A stretch of 43,000 nt of DNA from DASUFZ01 sp035541475 (GTDB lineage Bacteria; Myxococcota_A; UBA9160; SMWR01), in the NCBI GenBank assembly GCA_035541475.1, contig DATKND010000080.1, positions 1 to 43,000 on the forward strand. Direction: 5' to 3'. The position numbers and the translations under genes are program-made. The notes under the pieces were generated by a model, which was not told the DNA's origin, made no database searches, and saw only the letters and a list, made by a program, of their open reading frames with translations. Shown piece after piece: positions 8,543 through 15,322 of the stretch. Position 1 is the first letter of the stretch. The number at the start of each line of letters is the position of its first letter.

Positions 8543-9765
8543 GCTCCGCACTCCTCGGCCGCGACCTCGAGCAGCGCGCGCGCGGCCGCGGCGAAGCGCT
8601 CCGGCTCCGCGAGCAGGCTCAGGACCAGTCGCGCGCGGCCGTCGTCGTCGAAGTCGAAGAAGAAGCCCGGGTACGCGAGCACGCCCGCGCGCTCGACGCA
8701 CGCGAGGGCGAGCGTCTCCTCGTCGGGCGCGACTCCGTCGGCGCCTCGGAGCTCGAGGATCGCGGTGAAGCCGGCCTCGGCCGGCCAGAGCTCCGCGAAA
8801 GACTGCGCGGCGACCTGCGACGCGAGCTCGTCGCGGTTGGCGCGCACGCGCGCCCGCAGCGCCGACTCGATCGCGGGCCGCTCGTCGAGCAGCGCGGGCA
8901 GGCAGGCGGCGAGCACGGGGCTCACCGAGAGATACGTGTCGGAGATCGCCTCGAGCCGCGCCCGCGCCTCGTCGCGCAGCTTCTGCGCGCCGGCCACCAC
9001 GATCCAGGAGAGCTTCAGCTGCGGCAGCGCGAGCAGCTTCGAGGCACCCGACAAGATGAAGTGGAGCGGGGCGTCACCTTGCGAATCGAGAAGACTCTCG
9101 AGGCGCTCTCCTTCGTGTGGCTCGAACGCACTCTCGGCGAACACCTCGTCCGACACAAGCGCGAGCGCGTGCTCGCGGCAGAGCGCGCGCAACAGCGCGG
9201 CATCGTCCGGGTGCACGAAGGCGCCGGTCGGGTTGTGCGGGTGGACCGCCAGCAGCGCGCGCGCGCGCGGGTCCGAGGCCTCGCGCGCGAGCAGGTCGGC
9301 GTCGATGCGGATCGTGCTGCCGCGACGCACGAGCGCGTAGCCGTGCGACTCCACGCCTTCGAGGCCGGTGAGGAGATCGAAGAGCGGGTAGCCGGGGTGC
9401 GGCACGAGCACGCGCTCGCCGGGGTCCGCGAGCAGGCGGAAGAGGTGCGCGTAGCCCTCGCTCGTTCCCGCGGTCAGCAGGACCTGGTCCGGATCGATCG
9501 ACCGTCCGCCGCGCGTGTGGTAGCGCGCGATCGCCTCGCGCGCCGCGCGCGGGCCGCGCGGATCGGGCTCGTAGCGCCGCAATTCTGCGTCGCGGGACAC
9601 CTCCGCGAGCGAGCGCGCGAGCGCGTCGCCGCCCATCAGCAAGCCGGCGCGTGTCGGGTTCGCGTCGGTCAGGTCGACGACCTCGTGGCCGCGCGCGCGC
9701 CGCCGCTCCACGGCCTCGTGGAGCGGATTGCGCGTCAGGTCCCAGGCGGCGCGCCGAGCGAACAC
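8539..9765 (-). CDS. PLP-dependent class I/II aminotransferase
   Basis: A 408-residue fold-type I enzyme of the AspC/AlaC type. Seen are RYEPDPRGPRAAREAIARY, TAGTSEGYAHLF (PLP phosphate loop), VPHPGYPLFD, HPHNPTGAFV (the NPTG motif), SDEVFAES (Asp contacting the pyridine nitrogen) and LSGASKLLALPQLKLSW, whose Lys should hold PLP. The order and length match aminotransferases acting on alanine, aspartate or a biosynthetic keto acid; the substrate cannot be told from sequence. The start is GTG at 9765 with no Shine-Dalgarno sequence; TACGCT lies 7 bases upstream, so the transcript may be leaderless. It diverges from nadA across 54 bp and is followed, with an ATGA overlap, by the metalloprotease gene. 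Confidence 0.88.
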   Translation of the reverse strand: MFARRAAWDLTRNPLHEAVERRRARGHEVVDLTDANPTRAGLLMGGDALARSLAEVSRDAELRRYEPDPRGPRAAREAIARYHTRGGRSIDPDQVLLTAGTSEGYAHLFRLLADPGERVLVPHPGYPLFDLLTGLEGVESHGYALVRRGSTIRIDADLLAREASDPRARALLAVHPHNPTGAFVHPDDAALLRALCREHALALVSDEVFAESAFEPHEGERLESLLDSQGDAPLHFILSGASKLLALPQLKLSWIVVAGAQKLRDEARARLEAISDTYLSVSPVLAACLPALLDERPAIESALRARVRANRDELASQVAAQSFAELWPAEAGFTAILELRGADGVAPDEETLALACVERAGVLAYPGFFFDFDDDGRARLVLSLLAEPERFAAAARALLEVAAEECGA

Positions 9766-9772
9766 GCGCGCG

Positions 9773-9778
9773 AGCGTA
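9773..9778 (-). promoter_or_regulatory. Candidate -10 element of a leaderless promoter for the aminotransferase
   Basis: On the minus strand TACGCT (TAnnnT) lies exactly 7 bases before the GTG start at 9765, and there is no Shine-Dalgarno sequence between. No convincing -35 is visible. The same geometry occurs before two other genes in the window (25580 and 26407). Confidence 0.35.
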
Positions 9779-9784
9779 CACCCT

Positions 9785-9814
9785 TTGCCCGCGGCGCCGG
9801 CCGGGCGTTAATCT
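9785..9814 (+). promoter_or_regulatory. Candidate promoter of nadA
   Basis: TTGCCC at 9785-9790, an 18-bp spacer, then TAATCT at 9809-9814, five bases before the nadA ATG. With transcription starting 5-8 bases after the -10, the mRNA would have almost no leader; no Shine-Dalgarno motif is seen. Confidence 0.4.
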
Positions 9815-9819
9815 CCGGC

Positions 9820-10788
9820 ATGGCTGCCACATCCCCCGCCGCAGCGACCCGCTTCCCTCACGATCTCGAGGGCGCGATCCGCGAGCTCAAGAAGGAGCGC
9901 AACGCGGTGCTGCTCGCGCACTACTACCAGGAGTCGGACGTCCAGGACCTCGCCGACTTCGTCGGCGACTCGCTGGCTCTCGCGCAGGCCGCCAGGAAGG
10001 TCGACGCCGAGGTGATCGCGTTCTGCGGCGTCCACTTCATGGCCGAGACCGCGAAGATCCTGAATCCGGATCGCATCGTGGTCGTGCCGGATCTGAAGGC
10101 CGGCTGCTCGCTCGCGGACGGCTGTCCGCCGGACGACTTCCGCGCGTTCGTCGCGCGGCACCCCGGCGCGAAGGTGCTCTCCTACATCAACTGCAGCGCC
10201 GAAGTGAAGGCGATGAGCGATCTCATCTGCACGTCGTCGAACGCCGTGAAGATGGCGCGCCACTTCGACGGGCAGCCGCTCGTCTTCGCGCCGGACCGCC
10301 ATCTCGCGCGCTGGGTCGCGCAGCAGCTCGGCCGCGACGACCTGATCATCTGGCCGGGCACCTGCATCGTGCACGAGCAGTTCTCGGCGAAGCGTCTCGA
10401 GCAGATGCGCCTGCTCCACCCCGACGCCGAGGTGCTCGCGCACCCCGAATGCGAGCAGGCCGTGCTCGATCAGGCCGACTTCATCGCCTCGACCACGGGC
10501 ATCATCCAGCGCGCGATCGACTCGCCGGCGAAGACGCTCATCATCGCGACCGAGGACGGTGTCTTCCACCAGATCGAGAAGAAGGCGCCGCACAAGCAGC
10601 TCCTCCAGGCGCCGGGAATGGACGAGAGCTGCGCCTGCAACCGCTGCCCCTTCATGCGCCTCAACACCGTCGAGAAGCTCTATCTCGCGCTGCGCGACCT
10701 CGAGCCGCGCGTCGAGGTCCCCGAGCCGATCCGCACGCGTGCGCTGGAGCCGATCGAGCTCATGCTGGAGCTGTCGGGGAAGAAGTAG
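9820..10788 (+). CDS. nadA: Quinolinate synthase A
   Basis: Condenses iminoaspartate with dihydroxyacetone phosphate to quinolinate in de novo NAD synthesis, using a [4Fe-4S] cluster held by three cysteines. The 322-residue protein shows LLAHYYQESDVQDLADFVGDSL, FCGVHFMAETAKILNP, PDLKAGCSLADGCP (first cluster Cys), YINCSAEVKA, WPGTCIVHEQF (second) and CACNRCPFMRLNT near the C-terminus (third), as in the family. The ATG at 9820 was chosen because the N-terminus then has the usual length and the frame upstream is not conserved. No nadB or nadC is nearby, so nadA stands alone here, divergent from the aminotransferase. Confidence 0.96.
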   Translation: MAATSPAAATRFPHDLEGAIRELKKERNAVLLAHYYQESDVQDLADFVGDSLALAQAARKVDAEVIAFCGVHFMAETAKILNPDRIVVVPDLKAGCSLADGCPPDDFRAFVARHPGAKVLSYINCSAEVKAMSDLICTSSNAVKMARHFDGQPLVFAPDRHLARWVAQQLGRDDLIIWPGTCIVHEQFSAKRLEQMRLLHPDAEVLAHPECEQAVLDQADFIASTTGIIQRAIDSPAKTLIIATEDGVFHQIEKKAPHKQLLQAPGMDESCACNRCPFMRLNTVEKLYLALRDLEPRVEVPEPIRTRALEPIELMLELSGKK

Positions 10789-10802
10789 GCGAGCCGATCG
10801 TC

Positions 10803-11438
10803 GTGCGGAATTCGTGGAAGCGGAGGGGCGCGACCGGCTTACTGGTCGTTCTCTTGGTCTTCGCGCTGGGGCAATACCGTTCCTCGTTGGCCATGACCCA
10901 GATCAAAGATCTTGAGGCCGCCCTCGAGACCTTCCGTATGGACAACGGGAGGTACCCGACGACCGAGGAAGGTCTCGCAGCTCTCGTCGCGCCTCCCCCT
11001 ACGCTCGAGGAGAGATCGAACTATCAGGCGAACGGGTACTACCTGAGCGGAAACCGGCTTCCATCCGATCCCTGGGGCAACGCCTACCAATATCGAAATC
11101 CCGGCGTCCACAACGCGAGCACATTCGATCTCTGGTCGCTCGGTGCCGACGGCGCGCCCGGCGGAAGCGGGATCGATGCCGATCTCGGCAACTGGCCTGG
11201 AGGGTTCGCAGAGCACCAGGCACTGCAACAGCGAGAACACCGACTCTTCTTGCTTCAGATGGCAGTGGCCGCAGCCGCAATTCTCACCGTCCCTATCTAT
11301 CTCTTCGGGTTCGTCACTGCCGCGCGCGGTCGCCGAAGCTGGCGGTCGGCGCTCGTGGGGCGCTCCTTTGCGGCGCTCGTGTGTCTGATATCGGTCTCCG
11401 TGCTGCTGTTCGCTCTCTTCCCCTTGCAGATCGACTAG
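10803..11438 (+). CDS. GspG-like pseudopilin-domain membrane protein with C-terminal transmembrane extension
   Basis: A 211-residue protein with a hydrophobic N-terminal segment (about residue 9-24) followed by a region strongly like the type II secretion major pseudopilin GspG: AALETFRMDNGRYPTTEEGL, LPSDPWGNAYQYRNPG and DLWSLGADGAPGG. The prepilin-peptidase motif (Gly then FTLIE) is absent. Instead of ending after the GspG core, the protein continues through two further membrane segments (about 145-170 and 185-205), so it is probably a polytopic or anchored membrane protein rather than a processed pilin. The start is GTG at 10803, 14 bp after nadA; only a weak ribosome site is visible. Its codons look less GC-rich than its neighbours, which may mean recent acquisition. 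No other secretion gene is nearby. Confidence 0.65.
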   Translation: MRNSWKRRGATGLLVVLLVFALGQYRSSLAMTQIKDLEAALETFRMDNGRYPTTEEGLAALVAPPPTLEERSNYQANGYYLSGNRLPSDPWGNAYQYRNPGVHNASTFDLWSLGADGAPGGSGIDADLGNWPGGFAEHQALQQREHRLFLLQMAVAAAAILTVPIYLFGFVTAARGRRSWRSALVGRSFAALVCLISVSVLLFALFPLQID

Positions 11439-11481
11439 CGACCGCCGTGCAGTGCACTCGATTTCGTCGAGCTCCGATCCA

Positions 11482-11886
11482 ATGAGCGGGCCTGCGCGTG
11501 GCTCGAAGCCGCTGATCGCCTTCCTCCTGATCCTTCCGGTCGTGATCGGCATCGCGGTGGCGCTGTTCGTGAGGCTCGTGCCGCGGACCTCGTGCCACAA
11601 CGAGGTGGTGGAGGAGCAGGTCGCCCGCGGCACGGCGCAGCGCGCGGTGGTCTTCCGCCGCAATTGCGGGCCGAAGGCGCCGGTCACCACCAACGTGTCG
11701 GTCGTCGCCACGAACGGTCCGCTGCCCGACGACGTCGGGAACGTGCTGGTCCTGAAGGACGTGCAGGAGGTCGCGGTCCGCTGGAGGGACGCGACGCATC
11801 TCGCGGTCGGCTATCCGAAGGAGGTGGGCGACGCGTTCGAGGCTGGCGCGGTGCACGGCATCGAGGTCACGCTCGAGCCGCGCTAG
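11482..11886 (+). CDS. Small membrane-anchored protein of unknown function
   Basis: Begins MSGPARGSKPLIAF and has one transmembrane helix (about residue 9-32), so most of the 134 residues lie outside the cytoplasm. The soluble part has two Cys (SCHNEVVEE and FRRNCGPKAPVTT), a strand-rich pattern and no known catalytic motif. The stretch AVVFRRNCG...TTNVSVV is reminiscent of short uncharacterised membrane proteins (DUF5412-like), a weak memory-based resemblance only. An in-frame GTG at 11452 could add ten residues; the ATG is preferred because it places the basic residues just before the helix. Its TAG stop shares the tetranucleotide CTAG with the stop of the converging lyase gene. Confidence 0.6.
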   Translation: MSGPARGSKPLIAFLLILPVVIGIAVALFVRLVPRTSCHNEVVEEQVARGTAQRAVVFRRNCGPKAPVTTNVSVVATNGPLPDDVGNVLVLKDVQEVAVRWRDATHLAVGYPKEVGDAFEAGAVHGIEVTLEPR

Positions 11887-12956
11887 ACGCCCGTGAGATC
11901 CTTCGCGTCGAACCCGTACGCGTCGCGCAGTGCGGTGTCGCTCTTCGAGAGCTTCTTCGCGAGGTCGACCATCACGCGGCACTGCTTCACGGTGGCGTCG
12001 TCCTGCATCTTGCCGTCGAGCATCACGACTCCGGTGCCGTCGCCCATCTCGGAGATCACGCGGCGCGCCCAGCGCACCTCGTCGACGGCCGGACTGAAGA
12101 CGCGCTTCGCGATCTCGATCTGCGACGGGTGCAGGCTCCAGGCACCGACGCAGCCGAGCAGGAAGGCCGCGCGGAACTGATCCTCGCATGCGAGCGGGTC
12201 GTCGATCGCGCCGAAGGGCCCGTAGTAGGGGAAGATGCCGTTCGCGGTGCAGGCGTCGACCATGCGCGCGAGCGTGTAGTGCCAGGGATCCTGCTGCGCC
12301 GTCACGCGCGGGGCGTCCCTGTGCGCGGGGTCCGGATCCGTGCGCACGAGGTAGAGCGGGTGGCCGCCACCGACGCGCGTCGTCTTCATGCGCCGCGACG
12401 CCGCGAGATCCGCGGGCCCGAACGAGAGCCCCTGCATGCGCGGGCTGGCCGCGCAGATCTCTTCCACGTTGATGACGCCCTGGGCCGTCTCGAGGATCGC
12501 GTGCAGGAGCAGCGGGCGTCGCAGCCCCGCGCGCGCCTCGAGCTGCGCGACGAGCTGATCGACGTAGTGGATGTCCCAGGGCCCCTCGACCTTCGGAATC
12601 ATGATCACGTCGAGCTTGTCGCCGATCTCGGTCACGAGCCGCGTGAGGTCGTCGAGCGCCCAGGGCGAGTCGAGGCTGTTGACGCGCGTCCAGAGCTGGC
12701 AGTCCCCGAAGTCGACGTCGCGCGCGATCTTCACGAGCCCTTCTCGCGCCGCGATCTTGTTCTCGGACTGGACCGCGTCCTCGAGGTTGCCGAGCAGCAC
12801 GTCGCACTTCTTCGCGAGCTCGGGGATCTTCGACGCCATCTTCGGATTCGAGGCGTCGAAGAAATGGATCATGCGCGACGGGCGGAAGGGAATCTCGCCC
12901 GGCGGCAGCGGCGCGCCGATCGCCTTCGGCCGGAAGAAGTCCTTCGCGCTCCTCAT
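11883..12956 (-). CDS. mcl: Malyl-CoA / beta-methylmalyl-CoA / citramalyl-CoA lyase, CitE/HpcH family
   Basis: Mg2+-dependent reversible C-C lyase of the HpcH/HpaI-CitE superfamily, 357 residues. It resembles the Chloroflexus aurantiacus Mcl of the 3-hydroxypropionate bicycle along its length: FFRPKAIGAPLPPGEIPFRP at the start, VLLGNLEDAV, LWTRVNSLDSPW, DVIMIPKVEGPWDIHYVDQ, ILETAQGVINVEEI (Glu for metal), SFGPADLAASRRMKTTRVGG, WHYTLARMVDAC, GAWSLHPSQI and MLDGKMQDDATVKQ. The Chloroflexus enzyme cleaves malyl-CoA to acetyl-CoA and glyoxylate, beta-methylmalyl-CoA to propionyl-CoA and glyoxylate, and citramalyl-CoA to acetyl-CoA and pyruvate. Which applies here is not decided by sequence. The ATG at 12956 overlaps the ferredoxin stop as ATGA. 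It is the last gene of the operon with the CoA ligase and MaoC hydratase. Confidence 0.88.
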   Translation of the reverse strand: MRSAKDFFRPKAIGAPLPPGEIPFRPSRMIHFFDASNPKMASKIPELAKKCDVLLGNLEDAVQSENKIAAREGLVKIARDVDFGDCQLWTRVNSLDSPWALDDLTRLVTEIGDKLDVIMIPKVEGPWDIHYVDQLVAQLEARAGLRRPLLLHAILETAQGVINVEEICAASPRMQGLSFGPADLAASRRMKTTRVGGGHPLYLVRTDPDPAHRDAPRVTAQQDPWHYTLARMVDACTANGIFPYYGPFGAIDDPLACEDQFRAAFLLGCVGAWSLHPSQIEIAKRVFSPAVDEVRWARRVISEMGDGTGVVMLDGKMQDDATVKQCRVMVDLAKKLSKSDTALRDAYGFDAKDLTGV

Positions 12957-13186
12957 CGCGACGCCTCCTGCTCGTAGAGCTTCACGATCTTCACCGCGCC
13001 CGGCGGCGCGGCCTGGACGCAGAGATCGCAGAGCACGCACTCGTCGAGATTCTTCTCGACGATCCGGACACCGCCCGGGGTCGCCTCGAAGATGTCGACG
13101 GGGCACGCCTCGGCGAGCTTCTTCGCGAGCGCCGGATCGCGCGCCGCCTGCGGCTCGACCTTCACGTCGATGAAGAGAGCGGACAT
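12953..13186 (-). CDS. Small single-cluster ferredoxin, FixX-like ligand pattern
   Basis: A 77-residue protein. Cysteines are at 28 (AEACPVDIFEA) and at 50, 53 and 56 (DECVLCDLC); the usual fourth Cys of a CxxCxxCxxxCP run is replaced by Ala (VQAAPPGAV). A CP upstream with CxxCxxC downstream is the FixX-like arrangement that binds one [4Fe-4S] cluster. It begins at ATG 13186, which shares a base with the stop of the ligase alpha subunit (TGATG), and ends inside the start of the lyase gene (ATGA), so it is clearly part of that operon. It could carry electrons for an enzyme acting on the pathway's CoA esters or oxoacids. No partner oxidoreductase is in the operon, so its job is unknown. Confidence 0.8.
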   Translation of the reverse strand: MSALFIDVKVEPQAARDPALAKKLAEACPVDIFEATPGGVRIVEKNLDECVLCDLCVQAAPPGAVKIVKLYEQEASR

Positions 13187-14097
13187 CAGTGCTTCCTCTC
13201 CGCCAGGCGCTGCCGGATCAGGCCGGGGATCTCCTCGATCCGCTCCGCCACCGAGATTCCCGCGGAGCGCATGCGCGCGATCTTCTCGGCGGTGGTGTCC
13301 TCCTTGCCCTCGACGATCGTGCCCGCGTGTCCGAAGCGCATGCCCTTCATCTCGTCCATGAAGCGTCCGGCCATGAAGGCGACGACCGGCAGGCGCGAGC
13401 GGTTCTTCTCCATCCACTCCGCGAGCTCCGCCTCCATGCGGCCGCCGGGCTCCGAGTAGATCGCGATCGCGTGCGTCTCGGGGTCGGCCTCGAAGAGCGG
13501 CATCAGCTCCGCGTAGCTCGAGCCGATGATCGCGTCGCCGCCGATCGACACGGCGGTGGATTGCCCGAGGCCCGCGCCGGTCAAGGTGCTCGCGATCTCG
13601 GTGGTCATGCCGCCCGAGCGCGACATGATGCCGACGTTCCCCTTGCTGTAGGCCTGGCGCGTGTTGGCCGCCGGACCGCCGATCCCGCCCATCTTCGCCT
13701 CGCCCGGCGAGATGAGCCCCAGGCAGTTCGGGCCGATGATGCGCGCGCCGCGCATCCCGGCGAGCTCGACCATCTGCGCGACCTCGCGCCGCGGGATGTT
13801 CTCGGTCACCACGACGATCAGTCGGATGTCGTGCTCGAGCGCCTCGAAGACCGCGTCGCGCGTGAACGCGGGCGGCACGCACACGACCGAGCCGTCGACC
13901 TTCCCGTGCTTCGCGACCACATCGCGCACGCAGTCGTAGACCGGCACGCCGTAGACGTCGCGGCCGGCGCGGCCGGGCGTCACGCCGCCCACGATTCGGG
14001 CGCCGTAGTCGAGGTTCTCGCGCGTGAGGTTCACGGCCTCGCGGCCGGTGATGCCCTGCACGATGAAGGTGGTGTCGCGCCGGATCAGGATCGACAT
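13186..14097 (-). CDS. Succinate/malate-CoA ligase-like alpha subunit
   Basis: A 303-residue SucD/MtkB-type subunit. It has the Rossmann CoA-binding start (TFIVQGITGREAVNLTRENLDYG), VPPAFTRDAVFEAL, VVTENIPRREV, IIGPNCLGLISPGEAKMGG, GIMSRSGGMTTEIASTLT, SIGGDAIIGSSYAELMPLF and, near the C-terminus, FGHAGTIVEG, whose His should be the phosphohistidine. The active-site layout therefore looks intact. The start ATG at 14097 follows the beta-subunit stop by one base. SucCD converts succinate, and MtkAB converts malate, to the CoA ester. Lying between a MaoC hydratase and a malyl/citramalyl-CoA lyase, this pair more likely activates malate, citramalate, mesaconate or itaconate; this is inference. Gene order beta-alpha-ferredoxin-lyase. 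Confidence 0.85.
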   Translation of the reverse strand: MSILIRRDTTFIVQGITGREAVNLTRENLDYGARIVGGVTPGRAGRDVYGVPVYDCVRDVVAKHGKVDGSVVCVPPAFTRDAVFEALEHDIRLIVVVTENIPRREVAQMVELAGMRGARIIGPNCLGLISPGEAKMGGIGGPAANTRQAYSKGNVGIMSRSGGMTTEIASTLTGAGLGQSTAVSIGGDAIIGSSYAELMPLFEADPETHAIAIYSEPGGRMEAELAEWMEKNRSRLPVVAFMAGRFMDEMKGMRFGHAGTIVEGKEDTTAEKIARMRSAGISVAERIEEIPGLIRQRLAERKH

Positions 14098-14098
14098 G

Positions 14099-15310
14099 CT
14101 AGGCGCCCGCCCGCGCGAGCTTCGCGACGGCGCGGCCCGCGGCCTCGTACATCGAGACCTTGCGGTCGCAGTACTCGACGCCGTACTTCGCGAGGATCTT
14201 GAAGCCCTCACCCTCCCACGAGCCGGGGATGCGGAAGATGGCGATCGCGTCGGAGGGCTTGCGTCCCGACTCGATGCAGCCCTTGATCACGCCGCGCGCG
14301 ACGATGTCCACCCGCGTGTTGGAGACGACGTTCATCATCACGGCGATCTTCTTCACGCCGGGCTTAGCGAGGATCAGCTTCGTCAGCTCGCAGGTCTTGC
14401 CGACCGACGGGTTGCCGCCGATCTCGCAGTAGTTGGCGGGGCGCCCGCCGTGCTTCCGCACGGCGTCGAAGAGGGTCAGCGAGCCGCCGCCCGCGCCGAT
14501 CACGAGGCCGAGGTCGCCGTCGAACTCGACCACGTTGCCGGCGACCCCGCGGTGGTCCGCCTCGTTCACCTTGCGGCCCGCGATCTCGAAGGCGGTCGGC
14601 GGGCGCGCCTGGCGGGTCTCGTCCTCGCCGATGCCGAGCTCGGTGAGAAGCAACTCGTGGCGCGAGCGCGCCTCGGCCTCCATGTCGACGTGGCCGTCGA
14701 GCACGACGAAGCGGCCGTCCTCGAGCCGCGCGAGCGGGTTGATCTCCGCGAGCGTGAGGTCGAAGTCGAGGAAGAGCCGGATCAGCTCGAAGACGATCGG
14801 CGTTAGTCGGTTCAGCGCATCGCCGCCGACGCCGGTCGCCGAGATCGCCTCCTTGGCGATGCGCGGAGTGAGCGGCAGCAAGGTCGAGAAGTGCGTCTTC
14901 GAGAGATGCTCGGGGTGGCGCTGCGCCACCTCCTCGATGTCGATGCCGCCCATGTCGGAGAAGAGCAGCACCGGGAGCTTGCGGCGGCCGTCCCAGGTCA
15001 CCGACGCGAAGTACTCCTGCGCGACACGGCTCTTCTCCTCGACGAGCACCGCGCGCGCCTCCTGGCCGTTCACGCGGATCGGCAGGATCGCCTCGAAGTG
15101 CGCCGCGGCCTCCGCGGCGGTGTCGGCGAACTTCACCGCGCCCGCCTTCATGCGCCCCCCCGAGAGCACCTGGCTCTTCAGCACGACCGGCAGCCCGATC
15201 GCGTCGGCCGCCGCGCGCGCCTCCGCGGCGCTGTGCGCGAGGCGGCTCTTCGGCAGCGGCATGCGCCGCTTCGCGAACAGCGCCTTCGACTCGTACTCGT
15301 AGAAGCGCAC
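14099..15310 (-). CDS. Succinate/malate-CoA ligase-like beta subunit, ATP-grasp
   Basis: A 403-residue SucC/MtkA-type ATP-grasp subunit: FYEYESKALFAKRRMPLPK at the N-terminus, VVLKSQVLSGGRMKAGAVKF (ATP lysine loop), FSDMGGIDIEEVAQRHPE, LAEINPLA (metal and nucleotide site), VIGAGGGSLTLFDAVRKHGG and EIGGNPSVGKTCELTKLIL in the C-terminal CoA-ligase domain, where typical SucC has D-x-GGGA-like sequence. That divergence, with the neighbours, suggests a substrate other than succinate. The start is GTG at 15310, preceded by a strong GGAGGA six bases ahead, 12 bp after the hydratase stop. It forms the enzyme with the alpha subunit directly downstream. A general TCA role cannot be excluded, but the operon argues for a dedicated acid. 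Confidence 0.84.
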   Translation of the reverse strand: MRFYEYESKALFAKRRMPLPKSRLAHSAAEARAAADAIGLPVVLKSQVLSGGRMKAGAVKFADTAAEAAAHFEAILPIRVNGQEARAVLVEEKSRVAQEYFASVTWDGRRKLPVLLFSDMGGIDIEEVAQRHPEHLSKTHFSTLLPLTPRIAKEAISATGVGGDALNRLTPIVFELIRLFLDFDLTLAEINPLARLEDGRFVVLDGHVDMEAEARSRHELLLTELGIGEDETRQARPPTAFEIAGRKVNEADHRGVAGNVVEFDGDLGLVIGAGGGSLTLFDAVRKHGGRPANYCEIGGNPSVGKTCELTKLILAKPGVKKIAVMMNVVSNTRVDIVARGVIKGCIESGRKPSDAIAIFRIPGSWEGEGFKILAKYGVEYCDRKVSMYEAAGRAVAKLARAGA

Positions 15311-15322
15311 GGGTCCTCCGGA

